In this document: one piece after another, positions 31,958 through 44,111 of the stretch
Layout of the letters: every line of letters starts with the position of its first letter
How positions within the stretch are numbered: position 1 is the first letter of the stretch
DNA from: Mytilinidion resinicola
Taxonomy: Eukaryota; Ascomycota; Dothideomycetes; Mytilinidiales; Mytilinidiaceae
Direction: 5' to 3'
Assembly: GCF_010093595.1 (NCBI RefSeq)
Contig: NW_022985445.1
Location: 1,337,787 to 1,401,786 of the forward strand
Length of the DNA stretch: 64,000 nt
Made by a program: the position numbers and the translations under genes
Notes under the pieces: model-generated
Databases searched by the model: none
Told to the model about the DNA's origin: nothing
Seen by the model: the letters and a program-made list of their open reading frames with translations, nothing else

Positions 31958-34537
31958 TTAGCAATTGACTGCGGCTCGAAGAACCTCGTCTTCGTTCATG
32001 TCTTCGTCCCCATACGGACGGACAGCGTCGCCCACTGATATCGTCGGATTCTGGGCCGCCGGGGAAGAAGCATCCCCAAGCGCCAGGTGGCAGGTGTGCT
32101 GCCCGAAGAACACTTTGCCGTCGAACCGACGCGTCTTGGACAGCGTCACGAACGGCTCTTCATTCTTCTCTGCCGTGTGCTGGTCCACGCAGACCATCTG
32201 ACACCTGCGGCACGACCCCAGCATCTGGAAGTATTGTCTGCCAATCTGCATGCATCGCCAATGATCTTCTGCATAGGGCTGCTCCGATCCGGGAGCGGAT
32301 GCCAGGTCCTCGGCCACAACGATATTAGCACGAAACACCTCTACTTGCGCCGCCTTGCCGCCCTCTGCTTTGATTAGCTCGTTGAGCCGGTTGAGGCTGG
32401 ACCTGGAAATGGTCAAGATCGGGCTCTCATTCGACAGCAGTATTGGCTTCCTGGCGCCCACTGCATCTGGGGCAGGCACCTCATCTGGAAAGGCGCCGGG
32501 AACTTGCATTCTGGGGGGTACGTGATGTCGCTGGAGGTGGGCTTTGGCGTGCCTCAATGACGATGTCGAATCCATCCCGCTCCCGGCAGCCGGGAAACGA
32601 GCAAGATGACAAGCCACCCCTAGCGCCTGGCTAAAGAAGCTCGAGAGTTCTTTTGACTTGTACGTCTTTGCAGAGATAGAGTCTCCACAAACTCTAGTTG
32701 GTTTTTGTTCGAACAGCGACCCGTTGGAGAAGAAGGCAGGGTTACCTGAAAGCGGCACGGTGACTTCTGAAGGTAATGTTGGTGATTGAGAGGCGCCGGC
32801 GAATCGTATACGAAGCAGGCCCTCGTCCAGGTCGAGACTCGGTCGAATCAGAGCCATCTTGGGGTAGCGCTTCTGGCTCAGTGCGACACTTGTGCCTTGG
32901 TGCACCAAGCACCACTCACGGTCCCAGGCCAGGCCCTCTCGGCGCACTTCCCACGCTTTTCCGGCTGGTACTCTCCATCCCGCGCAGCTCTTGACCGGGT
33001 AGATAGTCAAGCTCTCCACGTGAAATGGGCTCGATGTTGGTGGCTTTCCGTCTAGAGACATCACTGGCGAGTATGAAGGCAATTGTGACTCCGGCTGCAC
33101 GAAGAACTCGCGGACAAAGTCGACAAAAGCATTCACATCGCCGACTGTGCTCATAGCTCCGAGGCTGACACGAATCATACCTGTCGGTTTAGATCTCATG
33201 ATGTCGTTGTCATCATTTCCACACCGTTGACCAGCTGAAAAGTTCTCCTTCATCTCCCAAGGGGCTAGTCCGAGGGACGAGGCAATCCCTCCTGGGTTGC
33301 AGAGTCCACCCGTCCTGATCTGAAGATTCTTCACCGTTGATAGCTTTTCGACCTCGCCATTGCTCACCCAGCCGCCAGAGCTATTTCGTATATTGAAAGC
33401 CACGGTGGGCCCTTGTGTCTTCACATCGCCGTAGGTTGCCGATGGATCTTTGTAGATCTCACAAACCGTCAGACCATTCCCATGCCTCAATTTAGCCAAC
33501 CCATCATACAGCCTCTTCGCTAGGAACGCTGTATGCCTCGAGGTTTGCTCTAGGCTTCCAAAGAGCTCATGGTGCACGCTCAACGCAGAGTCAAGCGCCA
33601 TGATGCTGTGAATCGGCAGAGTTCCATCCTCGAGACGGTCGTGTAAGGTTTCGGATTTCTTCGCGTGCCATTGTTCCTTCATAGAAACTACCATGTCGAC
33701 AGTTCCACCGCCAAAGTAGCGTCGTTTGTTGAAAACGTGTTCGGACGCTTTACGAACAATCAAAGCTCCAAGATCTGGGAAACCAAATATCTTGTACAAA
33801 CTCAAGACGGTGAAATCGGGAGCGGTATTACCGTCACTCAGATCCAAAGGCGACGTTGATACAAGAGCAGCGGCATCCAGTAGAGTGTAGACCCGATGAT
33901 TATCCTGCTTGATGTTTGTCCGGACCCGGTGAGACCAATTCAATGGGAGGCGGCGGCCGTTCATGTTAGACTGAGCTGGGTACGCAAACAATCCAATGTC
34001 TTGCGAAATTGTTGTCTCGTTCGACAACCACTGCTCCACTTCGATGTCCGAGGCAAAGCATCTGTGCTGGTTTGCAGCTTCTCGTAGGCCAACCAGACTC
34101 GTATGAGAGTCCCTGTGACATCCGTACCAAAATCCATGCTCCTGGTCCCTGAAAGCCTCTAGAACGAGCTTGATGCCAGCAGTCGCATTAGCAACAAAAA
34201 CAACATCAAACTCAGCCGGATCCGCTTTGAAGAAACTGAGGAGTCGCAATCTTATATCTTCGATACGTCTCGTGGATAATTGGGAGGAAGCGGAACCTGA
34301 GTGTGGGTTGCCGTATAGGTTCGAGATCATGTCCGCCGAAAACCGCTCGATTAAGGACTTTGCGTATAGTGTAGTTCCGGCATGATCGAGATATGTAGTA
34401 TCTGTTGTCGTGTTACTGAAAGCCCGGGCAAGCTAACCAAGTGGTGAATGCTGACCTTTGAGCATGGGATATTCCCGTTGTCGCATAGCCTCGATAAACG
34501 CATTGTATGTGCCGTCAGCCTGTTCCTCCATGTTCAT
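31958..34537 (-). CDS. hxB: Molybdenum cofactor sulfurase
   Basis: Exons 34456-34537 and 31958-34401 give 841 residues, close to Aspergillus hxB. The start MNMEEQ lies directly after an in-frame stop, so 34537 is the first possible start. The N-terminal 470 residues are a NifS/class V aminotransferase-like domain: TTYLDHAGTT at the junction, YGNPHSGSAS, FVANATAGIK, the PLP lysine in SLYKIFGFPDLGALI, and the persulfide cysteine in RTGGLCNPGG. The C-terminal part is the MOSC domain (ESLTIYPVKSCAGWRVP, then FRANIVV, CRRCQMVCVDQ). It adds the terminal sulfur to Moco of xanthine dehydrogenase and related hydroxylases in the cytosol. Confidence 0.96.
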
Positions 34538-35439
34538 GTTCTTTTCCAATGACAATGCTCCAATCCATCAAAGTGTCCCTCTCATGTGTGCTCCCTCTAT
34601 CCACAGTCCCGCAGCGTGTGTAGACGTATCCTCGGCAGTCCCATCTGAAGGCAATATGTTTGTTTGCGAGTGTGGAGAAGTAGTAGGTGGCGGTGACCGG
34701 GGAGCTCCGCGAGCCGCAGCGTTGGTGCTCCGGATCTCACGGGAGGTCCAGAAGTCTGACAGATATGTCCCAATGGGAGAGAGTCTACAGGGAATAGTGA
34801 TTTCGGGTGCGTTTTCTTTGCGAAAGTGGGGGAAGTGGTGGTCGTGGGCTTGAATAGTGGTGGCGGGCTTATAAGTGGCGGTTGAAGACGGTTGAAGATG
34901 CGGGTCCCGCGCGATAAAGAGTTTCAACAGCCACATCTCGAAGTATATGTTGATAATATAGAAATTCATGAAAAGAACTCTTCAACTTGGTATGAAAAGC
35001 AAGGTTCTAGAATTGAGTTCATAGGTATGTTTCTCAATAAAGTATAATATGCCAAGATATATTTGATCACGTGCGCAGCGATCTAGCTCCTCGATCGTTG
35101 GCGCCTCCTTTCCGCCTCCCTCTTTTTTACTAACTTACTAAGAACGTTCGTCAAATCCCTCAGGCTTTTGACCCAGAAACCAGGTCTCCGGCTCTAGTTG
35201 TGTCGTTAGTCTTCCATATTGCCGACGACGTAACGTGTCCAAGTTAATTACTCTCCCTCGCCGCAATAATGCATTCTTCTCCCAGGCTTCCATTATGGTC
35301 GCTCCCCAATGACTACGAGCGCGCTTCGATGAACTACAAATAGATACGATTCTCTAATTATTGACTTCTAAACTTCATATAACCTTTCTCTATCACATTA
35401 ACAGGTATGGAAACTTTCACTTCGCCTCAGGATTTTGAG
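34538..35439. other. Upstream region of hxB, no gene seen
   Basis: 900 bases. 34538-34900 holds the promoter of the sulfurase gene; a minus-strand frame (34568-34969) is Pro/Thr/Ser rich and probably chance. 34950-35440 is AT-rich without a recognisable feature. Confidence 0.45.
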
Positions 35440-36454
35440 TGAATGTTAAAAATAGCCTCGTGGTCCTGTCTCAGACGAGCCACGTACATACATCGAGGCA
35501 TGCCGGAGAATAGTTATTCTTACAGTGATGTTACTAACAAGCGAGCACGATCGCAATGCCAGAACTTCCACGGACGACTAGCAGGTTGCGTTCAAAGCGG
35601 AGAAGATAGAAGTTGCCAGCTATTTACTCCATCACGGAACGATCATCGACCAATTCTACCCAACTTGGCACTCGATCCAAGCAGGGATTTGAGGCGTTGT
35701 TAGATCATGGACGGGATGCAAACCAACCTATGCTCACACATCTGGTGAAACCATCTTGTTATGTATCATTTCTTCTCTCGTTTGAAATCTACTGTAATGA
35801 TATCCGTTCACTGTTAATCATCGTACAGTCACACAATACCTCGAAACGAAACGTTCTTCATCAGCTGGAGACTTATCCACGGGGCGAATCCTAATCTCGG
35901 GCCTAAATGTTACGCCCGTATAGTAATTCTATCTGCTATCAGGTTCCAGGCGCATCATTAGAGGTAGTAATGATGTTTTATGATCTACCGTATGCACTTG
36001 AAATCGTCAAAATGCTCATAGACTATGGAGCCAAAGCACAGAACAGCTGCGGGCTTCACCGAGCCGTAGGTTGAAGCGGCTCATATGGAGGGCGTAATCC
36101 CTTGGTGACATATTTCATGTGTCTTGCCGTTGATGTCAACGCACTGGGGGTTTCCCGCATCTATCTCACAAAGGTACTCCGCTACACTGTGCTGCCATGT
36201 ATTGCAGGATCTCTGAGGCGCATACCCTTCTATTCAGGACGTCGGGCTTACAGCAAGCTATCGCAGCTAAAAGAGAGGCTACCCAAATATTACCAATACT
36301 TACCTTGCTGACCAGTGCGTTGTGTGACCGGTGCGGAACAGTATTTCTGACGAAAAGAGTAGCCTACTGGATGAAGCTCGGAGACTTGGCCGAGAGAGTC
36401 CTGCGAAGCTCAGACTCGGAGACAGATGGCAAGATTGACCTTGACGCGCGGTAA
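35440..36454 (+). pseudogene. Decayed ankyrin-repeat gene
   Basis: Ankyrin-like pieces occur in order but in different frames: EVASYLLHHGTIIDQF near 35608, GANPNLG near 35880, YALEIVKMLIDYGAKAQN near 35989, VTYFMCLAVDVNALG near 36101 and AIAAKREAT near 36257. Frames break at several points, for example after LHRAVG near 36067. The final 85-codon piece (36197-36454) is still open. These fit a fungal ankyrin-repeat protein of the large, rapidly turning over families, broken by small indels and stops. I cannot see a start codon or the missing parts, so the original length is unknown. Confidence 0.65.
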
Positions 36455-36981
36455 TCCCCAAAGAGCAGTAAGAGCACTTGAAGGAAGAGCATTTTTAGGT
36501 AGATTTCGGAGCATTTTAGATTATTTGGAACGTAGTTGGGTATGTTTAAAAACTTTGCGCGCAAGCACCATAACACAGGGCTAAACAGAGCTCAAATGGC
36601 TTACTTGAAGGTGACAGAGTACTTCATCAAGACCTGTTCTATCTTACTCTATAGTAATGAGATGGGGCGTGAGTACCAGCATGCGAAGACGCGTTGGTCG
36701 AGTTGCTGTTTCCCCTTCGTCATTCCTGCGCTTTTCGTCTAGGCTTCCATCATCTCCTCAACAGTCCCGCCATCCATCTTTTCTTCCACCTCCATCCCCT
36801 TCGTCGCTGTCCCGCCAGCTTCTCCCCCGCCCCAAGGAGTGAGGACGTACTCGGTTTCATTGACCAATCCCAAGGTGAGACCAGCTTCCATCTCATACCT
36901 GACACGATGCCCGACGGGCGATGATTACTCTATGCGTGGAAACTGTACGATGGTTTCGACCTATGACGATCAACTGCATCA
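36455..36981. other. Spacer upstream of the F-box-like gene
   Basis: 527 bases with a pyrimidine-rich tract (36700-36840) probably acting as leader or promoter for the next gene. No feature of its own. Confidence 0.45.
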
Positions 36982-38868
36982 ATGAGCCCTCACCTGGCAC
37001 CCATTCCATTCTCACTTGCTCTTGGACAACAGTTGCTGACCTGGGTAAAGCCGTACGTTACGTCTCCCGCGGCGATGGCTTCGCCAGCTCGAAGCTCCAG
37101 GGCGGCATCTTCACGGCGTCGCGCCAAAACTCATTCCTCAGTCCTCGGCTCCACCATTTCAGCCAATACGATGACTGATGCTCGGGCTTCGTCTACCTCC
37201 CTCGGTTCTGAGTTTGCATTGCGTGATGCTCGACTTTCCTCCCTTAATTCCCTCGTTGCGTCTTGGGAATCTCGGCTCGCCTCCCAGGATTCTCAGCTAT
37301 CATCCTTCGCTTCCAAGATCTCGGCCCTTCAATCTCACATGGAATACAATGATGCACGAATCTCAGCCATGGAGTCTCAGCTCCGGTTTCTGAATCCTCG
37401 AGCTCCCATCTTAGACACCGGAATGGGGAGACTCTGCGCTACGACGGGCGAAGACCAATTTGGGAGACTGCCAGTGGAGATACGATTAATGATCTACAAA
37501 GACCTTCTCATTGCCCCTATACCGATATTCAGAGGCGTTGAATCGTTCGGTAGGTTGCGAAAGGCAGAGTACGAGCCAAAGTCCAAGATGATCTTGTCTA
37601 CCGGAATCCTGTCAACTTGCCGCCGATACTACTATGAAGCCGTGAGCATCTTGTACTCCCGAAACCGGATGATCTTTTGCACCGGGTTCGGTGGCTCCTC
37701 CGGATGGTTCGAGCGTTTCCCAATCAGCCGTAAATACATGCCTTTTCTCAAGGATATCGGTGTCTACTTTCGAGTCACCGACGCGGACGCTACTGCATCC
37801 TCTCGCGTGGGACATTTCCTCCGGGCTCTGGGACGACGAGCGCCGAACTTACATCATCTCGTAATTTGCGCAGCCTCAGATCGATACTACGAAGCCGTAT
37901 GCCCTATAGACATCATGTTCTATAGCCCACAGCATCCCGTCGTCTCCGCAATTCTCAGCATTGTTGCTCGAAAAAACGTTCAGCATCTCAAGTTACGCGT
38001 ACATGATGATGCAGGCTATGCTCCGTATGTTCTTGAGCGGATCAATTCCGTTTTCGAAAAACATCATCCCAAGCCAGGTGCGACGCTCACCTTTTCGCGA
38101 TCGTGTTCCTCTCCGGAAAACTGTTCGTTTCACGCTCAAGAGGGCTGTCAAGTCTGTGGTAAACCACGTGCAAATAACAACATTGAGGACTGGCCTGTGG
38201 ATGACACTGCCCTCTACTACGACTGGTGTGAGCCCGACGCAGAGCGGCTGATGGAGCTGGTGGATGTACTCGAGGAGCAGGAACGCCGCCACAATAACGA
38301 TGAGGACGACGATGAGGACGACGATCAGGACTATGATTACTGCTCCAACTGCGATTGTGTTGAAGACTCTTTTCAGGAGCGACGAGACAAGTTTGACGCG
38401 ATATATTACGGACATATGCCACACTTGGGGAAAGTCAAGTCGTTTTCAAAAGCCTTTACCTCCAGCAGTATGGACGGCCTACACTGCTTCAACTGCGAAC
38501 CTATCCTCTTTGAGAGACAGTCTCGTATTACTGATATGTTTGGTTACCACGATATGAAGCCTAAGCGGTGCATCTGGTGCGGAGATCTTTCTTGGGAAGA
38601 GGCGAAGAAACGCTATCGCGGCGAGATCACTCAACCGGCTGCCTGGCGAATGCGACAGTTAAAGATCACGAAGTTCTTCAAGATCATTGCTTACGAGGAG
38701 TACTTCAAGGAACTCTTCCCGTCATCCCAAAACACCATTCCCTTTGAATCATCTCATGGTGTTGGGCACCTCAAGAATCCACTTGACGTTATGCCGCTCA
38801 TTACTGAGCAAGAACGCGAATGGGACACGGACACCTTTGTGAAAGCCAGCGACGGAACAATGTTTTGA
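36982..38868 (+). CDS. F-box-like / coiled-coil protein of unknown function
   Basis: A single-exon frame of 628 residues; a second in-frame ATG at 37075 (MASPARSSRAASSRRR) may be the real start. Residues 75-135 form heptad-like repeats (LSSLNSLVASWESRL, QLSSFASKISALQSH, ISAMESQLRFL), likely a coiled coil. Then comes FGRLPVEIRLMIYKDLLIAP, the pattern of the short F-box-like or 2EXR motif in fungal proteins. The middle shows Cys clusters (CQVCGKP; YDYCSNCDC; CFNCEP; CIWCGDLSW) that could bind zinc, around an acidic run DEDDDEDDD. Such proteins are abundant lineage-specific paralogues in ascomycetes; substrate-receptor activity for an SCF ligase is only a family-level guess. Confidence 0.7.
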   Translation: MSPHLAPIPFSLALGQQLLTWVKPYVTSPAAMASPARSSRAASSRRRAKTHSSVLGSTISANTMTDARASSTSLGSEFALRDARLSSLNSLVASWESRLASQDSQLSSFASKISALQSHMEYNDARISAMESQLRFLNPRAPILDTGMGRLCATTGEDQFGRLPVEIRLMIYKDLLIAPIPIFRGVESFGRLRKAEYEPKSKMILSTGILSTCRRYYYEAVSILYSRNRMIFCTGFGGSSGWFERFPISRKYMPFLKDIGVYFRVTDADATASSRVGHFLRALGRRAPNLHHLVICAASDRYYEAVCPIDIMFYSPQHPVVSAILSIVARKNVQHLKLRVHDDAGYAPYVLERINSVFEKHHPKPGATLTFSRSCSSPENCSFHAQEGCQVCGKPRANNNIEDWPVDDTALYYDWCEPDAERLMELVDVLEEQERRHNNDEDDDEDDDQDYDYCSNCDCVEDSFQERRDKFDAIYYGHMPHLGKVKSFSKAFTSSSMDGLHCFNCEPILFERQSRITDMFGYHDMKPKRCIWCGDLSWEEAKKRYRGEITQPAAWRMRQLKITKFFKIIAYEEYFKELFPSSQNTIPFESSHGVGHLKNPLDVMPLITEQEREWDTDTFVKASDGTMF

Positions 38869-39559
38869 GACCCACGCTCGAGTTAATGCAATCCTAAGTT
38901 TCGGGGGTGCGAAGGGTGTGCACCGCAGAGTATGATACCTCGAGCATACCTCATTTGTTTCAATCGTCTGTTTTGCATCTTACCTCGGATTTCAGGAACC
39001 TTTTCTTCTCGCATAATCAATCTTCACCTCGGAACGTAATGCCCCAATATCTCGTTATGGTCAAGCGCCGATGTAACTCCGACAACTGTTATGGACACGA
39101 TCAGTGTCAACTTTCTCCTAGCAACTGTAATTCATTCACGAAGGATGTAGTGTTTCAGCTTTTTGATAGACTAGTCAGATAGGAAAACCCTCCAAAAAAA
39201 ATAGACAGTATATTTAATATCTTTCGTTCTACGACTTGTGATATGAGTGCCCTGGGACCGTAATCGTGCGTCGTCAAATAATTCGCTGGTCAATCTACTC
39301 AACTTTCATATATCTTACTTTCGAACAGTCTCCGTGTCTCATATGGAATAGTGACCTAAAGCCAGACCCAGCACATCTGCCACTATCTAAGATGGACATC
39401 TGGTGAATGAGACATACAGAAATTGACACTCGATTCCGAAGCAAGACTCTCCTGGCAAGTCGAAGGCGAAGACACAACTTCCAAAGAGCCCCAGAGCCCC
39501 AGCTCATGAAGTTCGAAGGTTTATATCTGATTGAAGAGTTGCTCAAGCACACATAGGCG
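38869..39559. other. Intergenic region, no gene seen
   Basis: 690 bases. A short plus-strand frame near 39040-39180 with several Cys residues (RRCNSDNCYGHDQC) has no recognisable family. The right half may contain the badly decayed C-terminal half of the P450 pseudogene that follows on the minus strand, but no P450 motif is legible. Confidence 0.4.
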
Positions 39560-40330
39560 CCAGCTTCGCGCGGACGTGTTCGCCGTAGTAGTGCGGGACG
39601 AAGGCCCCGTTGATAGCGTCGATGGAATGTCCGAAACAGAGATACGTAAAGATGTTCATAATTGATCAACAAACCGCCACTTAGCCTGCTTAATCGCTCT
39701 CTGCGAGAAAGATCGATTCATAACACCTAGTTCCCTAATAGGTGATGAATCGAAAAGAGGAGCAATCTTCGTGGAAGCTGTGGCAGAGACGCTATTCGTT
39801 GTCCCGCCTATTCTTGTAGTTGTAGATATCCTGGTAGGCTTGCGGGTTGGTCAAGTGAAGCTAAGTGCTTTACATCAATGTAGATTCCAGATGACTTGGG
39901 AGAACGTCGGTAAGGAAGCGAGGAACATATGACAGTCTACGGACTTCTGCATCGCGCAAGCGGACCTCATTCAGACCCACGCGGACAACGCCGCCTTCTT
40001 GGGAGACACGAGTCAGTTCAGCGCTCAGAATGATTGATTTCGTCGCACATATCCATAGTGAACATATCCGGTTTTAGCATACCCATGTTTGTAGCCATCG
40101 CTCATCGCATCTTCCAGCACATGGCAGAACGACGCATCCCTGACAGCCTCCACATACGCCTTCCACAGATCTGTCGCTGCCGCCAGCCGCGGACCCGGAA
40201 ACCCAGATAGCGGTGTTGCCGATATTCTGGAAGGATTCGAAACCTGCCACGAGGAGATACGCAAGCGTAGTAGCCCTGCTGACCGCCATAAGCAGGCTAG
40301 GGCAATGCCACAAGGCGGTGAAAGCGGGCA
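39560..40330 (-). pseudogene. Decayed cytochrome P450 gene (N-terminal half)
   Basis: On the minus strand, P450 landmarks appear in the right order but in shifting frames. First a hydrophobic anchor (ATTLAYLLVAGF), then LSGFPGPRLAAATDLWKAY near 40200-40150. VVRVGLNEVRLRDAE follows at about 40005-39960, NPQAYQDIYNYKNRRDNE then a stop codon near 39850-39800, FHEDCSS and RSFSQRAIKQAKW near 39700, and TYLCFGHSIDAIN near 39650. These correspond to the proline hinge, the B-region NEV motif, the helix C region and the F-G region of fungal P450s. The ExxR and heme-Cys motifs are not found. It is a truncated and mutated copy, next to the intact P450 cluster. Confidence 0.8.
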
Positions 40331-41414
40331 TTGAAACGCGGTAATAGATTCCTATCGAGACTGTCGAACGCTAACTAAGTGAAATGGGGGGGAAATCGGT
40401 CTATCTCGAGGTCTGCTGTCATGGTGTTGCTATTCTCGGAACTGCGTGTGGTGTCCCCGGTATCGTACATACTCGGCATCATCTGCGTCGCAGTCACAAG
40501 GATTTGCTCCTCGGTTGTTAATCCTACCAATAGCGCGTGAGGCACAGAACTTAAGTGGTGTCTCTCTTCATGCATGCCCATCCTCGACCTGCACACCGAG
40601 GTGCATCTGCAAGGCCCATCTGCAAGGCCCATCTTGGCTTGTTTCTGCTCGCCGAAGTACGAGTGATGCTGCCAGTCAGAAAGGAGTTCAACCGGGCTCA
40701 CATACCCTTGTATGACGGTGAAGAAATTTGGAAGCAATCACCGATCAATACCCATGGCAGATCTTTTTAGACCCCCTGAAAAGTTACCGGTGGATGGGTC
40801 GGAATCCTTCATCGACTGGTTGAAAATCGGTGCTATGACTTCGAATGCAAGAAGGCAGATGTTCGTGTTCTTTGAAGCCACCTATAGAAGACCTACGATA
40901 TATGAAGTAAGTAGAGAAACAATACTGCAAGCATCGACGAAAGTCGATCTCGTTTGGCGTCTGGTGTTGTCCTAGCTGTGCCGCAGCGCTCCGAGCAACT
41001 CCACGATTCATGACCAACTGCCACGTTCCTGCGGGCTCTACCCCTTAGCGTCGGCGCTACACAATATTGAAGAAGGATTTCAGTCACGTGATCCCAGTTG
41101 AACCAATCCATTGCAGAGCTGATCCATACTTTGTAAAACTATTAATGGTGGCTCAGATAGGACCAGCCGGAAGCGGTCCCTAAATCCCTGTACCCCAACG
41201 TCGTCTTCGCTACTTCATCATGTCCCGCCCCAAACTCAATTTCCAACTGTGGATGATCAGTTCAATGCTCAAGAACCCCGCGCAATCCTGGGAAAGTTTA
41301 AAGCGCCGCGTATGCCCCTGCTATCTAGGATGTTAAGCGTTCATGCCCCGGCTTTCTGTTAGACATCACCTGCGATTTGATTTCTTTCTTTAAACCTCCC
41401 TCCCAGTGGGGAAC
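40331..41414. other. Intergenic region before the methyltransferase
   Basis: 1.1 kb. A minus-strand frame (40375-40737) and plus-strand frame (40712-40975) lack recognisable motifs. A tandem duplication of GCAAGGCCCATCT occurs at 40609-40634. The right end is the promoter of the methyltransferase gene. Confidence 0.4.
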
Positions 41415-42857
41415 ATGTCGAATATTGGCGACGGTGTCACTTTAGCTAGTGACGACACCACCGTGGTGCGTTTGGGTCTTTCGAGCTCTTTGATGTATTT
41501 TAGGAGTGTCGATTCAGTCACTCACGGCTCTTAGGACAGTAATTCCGACGCCGACTCTAGCTATGGAGATGGTGATGGTGCCTCGTAAGTAGCTCCGAAG
41601 GAACCATGGAGTAGTCATTGTCTGACTGGCTTCGACAGCGAGACCACTTCTCTCAAATCGTCAATATACAATTACCAGTACCGAAATGGTCGACGCTACA
41701 ACGGATTCAGAGCAGGAGAATACTTGTACGGCAAGACAGCTTTGACGAACTTGATTAGCCTTTGCTCATCATAGATAGGTGGCCGAACGATGAACAGCAG
41801 TTGGATCAACTGGATATAATGTAGGGATACCGGGAAATACAGGCTGCGGCTCTAGAAGATAAATGCTGAGCGATACGGTAGGCATCATATATTTAACTTG
41901 ACGTTAGATGGCGAGTTATTCCTAGCACCAATTGGAAAGCACCCTCAGGCAAGGACAATGGTAACCCAAGACAGTGCTCTATAACTGACTAGGAATCAGC
42001 GTGTGTTAGACTTGGGAACAGGGACGGGTATATGGGCAATGTTAGTCATTTCAGCATCTCTACACTTTCCAGTATCCAACTAATACAACGCAGAGAGTTC
42101 GCAGATCGCTTTCCCTCCGCCTCGGTTATCGGGACAGATCTTTCTCCAATACAGCCATCAATGGTCCCTCCTAACCTCCAATTCGAGATCGACGACTGCT
42201 GCGAAGAGTGGCTCTATACAAAAGAGTCTTTCGACTTTATCCACATCCGTCTTATGAATGGTGCTGTGGCTGATTGGCCTGCCTTATACGCGGAGGCATT
42301 TGCACACCTTAAACCCGGGGGCTGGATTGAGTCCGTCGAAGGCAATGGAATAAGATCTGACGATGGTACTGTCTTGCCTGACTCTGTTTATAACCAGTGG
42401 AACTCGTTGACAATAGACGGGGGCAAAGCATGGGGAAAACTTATTATAAGATCGGGTGACGAAGTGAAGCAAGATCTAAGAGGTGCGGGATTTGTCGATA
42501 TCACCGAGCGCCGCTTCAAGTGGCCCATAGGAGGATGGTGCAAGAATGAGCGACTCAAGGAAATTGGAACTTGGAATCGGTTGAATTTTGAGCAAGGTAT
42601 GGAGGGGTGGTGCTGGTCTCTCTGCACAAATGTGCTGGGGTGGAAGCCCGAGAAGGTCCAGATGATGTTGGCTGAGATGAGACTCATGTTGAGGCAGAAA
42701 GGGGTGCATGCCTATAATGAAGTGTGAGTTGCGCTTCCTCGATGTCTCACTAGTCTTCCTGACGGCTACAACTAATGAAGCCGGAGATTATACTAACGTT
42801 CGTAGGGTTTTCGTATACGGGAGGAAACCGTCTGCAAAGATTTCGGCTGATGGGTAA
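41415..42857 (+). CDS. LaeA-like SAM-dependent methyltransferase
   Basis: Eight exons (41415-41465, 41535-41584, 41639-41725, 41779-41820, 41882-41948, 42000-42040, 42094-42723, 42806-42857) give 339 residues. After an acidic Ser/Asp-rich start comes the typical YNYQYRNGRRYNGFRAGEY...WPNDEQQLDQLDIMHH leader. The SAM site VLDLGTGTGIWAIEFADRFP (motif I) and VIGTDLSPIQP follow, then the acidic and IHIRLMNG motifs and HLKPGGWIE. LaeA is a global regulator of secondary metabolism in the velvet complex, but most genes of this type are LaeA-like paralogues with individual substrates, so O- or N-methylation of a small molecule or protein is equally possible. Intron 41949-41999 has a GC donor. It opens the accessory cluster. 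Confidence 0.88.
41949..41999 (+). other. GC-AG intron in the methyltransferase gene
   Basis: The exon ends CCTCAG and the intron starts GCAAGG and ends AATCAG, with a CTGACT branch. The junction gives APIGKHPQRVLDLGTGTG, exactly the family consensus. Confidence 0.8.
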
Positions 42858-43116
42858 TTAATTTGAACATTTTTTTGATTGGCGTCAGGAAAGGCTTGCT
42901 TGGAGCAGGGCAAACCTTGCTTTTGAGGTTTCACATAAGGGCGGCTGTCTGAGCGAAGTACTTTAATGGATAATTTAGATACCCAAGGCGGTGCAAGTCA
43001 GTAAAGAACACATTTTTGACATCATGAGATCGAACGTGTTGAGAGAAGTGAAGATACAAAATGAGTTTGTGTAAATCTATATTTACTGTGGGTATATTGA
43101 ATAGATCGCCTCTCGT

Positions 43117-44111
43117 CTATAGCTTGCCATGGCTTGCTGTGCTCCTCTTAGCTAAATTTCTCGAAGCACTCAATACGAGACACACATGGTGGCTGAGTTC
43201 TGTTAGTATGGCCGTACTTGCTATGATAATGGAATGGTAAATACCTCAAAGCCACGACATCCCCGGAGTCATCCATAATAATGACCTCTAGATCGAATCT
43301 GCCATTCTTGATTTGTTTCGCACGTACCCGGGCGAACAACCACTCGACACCTTCCTCAGGGAGCGCCTTCTTTATGTCCAAATTCAAAAGCAGCGTCGGG
43401 TACCAGTGTGTGCCGCCTTGATCCTTGCCCACGAAGGACTCGATGATTTGTGGAAAGCAGTCGGACACATATCCAATACTTGAGTTGGTAAATCGGCCAC
43501 CATCTGAAAAGCACAACCATTCATCCACGGAACTGTGTGCATGACCGGCTTTTGGGAAGAACCATTTGACCTTCGTGCTCGCTTTGCGGAACTCAGAATG
43601 TGGTACGGGTCCATATACCCAATTATCATCCTTTCCATCTCGGAGCTTATGTACGTTTACGGGGGCCGAGGGTGGGTGGAGGGTGTACCTGGTGTCAAAG
43701 GATAGGCCCTCTTCGGTGTGAATGTTAGAATTGGTGATATATCCTACGACTTCGTCGCGTCCGTCCTGCGACATGGTAACATGAACCACGGAGGTCTGTC
43801 GGCCTAGTTTCACATCTTTGACCTTGAATGTCGCTGGACCAGCCTCTGTGCGGCGTAGGAACTCTAGATGCAGAGTGATGGTATGGGGTTGTGTCTGGGC
43901 GGCGAGGGTGCTACAGAAGTGGGTTTCGACGACGCGAAGGAAACAGCCGGTTACAAAGCCGCCATGGGGCACTGTGTGGAGTTTAGCCAATTGAGAGAAC
44001 GAATTGGCGACGCGATGTACCTTTCCCAATGCACCAGTCTGAGTGGAGGAATGCAGAATAGGTGTGTGAGTCGACGGGTGTGATGGCGGTTGCTTCTGCC
44101 CAGGAAGGCAT
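43117..44111 (-). CDS. TesB-like acyl-CoA thioesterase family protein
   Basis: Exons 44021-44111, 43245-43971 and 43117-43192 give 297 residues. The start reads MPSWAEATAITPVDSHTYSA, then SDWCIGKVPHGGFVTGCFL, the hallmark of the fungal double hot-dog thioesterase family; HTITLHLEFLRRTEAGPATF and KLGRQTSVVHVTMSQ follow. After the last intron the conserved ALSHHVCLVLSASRNLA ends the protein. The long uninterrupted frame over this locus hides both introns: reading through them loses these conserved ends. The enzyme probably hydrolyses an acyl-CoA or releases a CoA-bound intermediate. It is transcribed away from the acyl-CoA ligase, with 628 bases in between, so the two may share control. Confidence 0.88.

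Noticed and set aside
34568..34969. 133-codon minus-strand frame upstream of hxB
   Set aside because: Lies in the expected promoter and has random-looking, Pro/Thr-rich composition.
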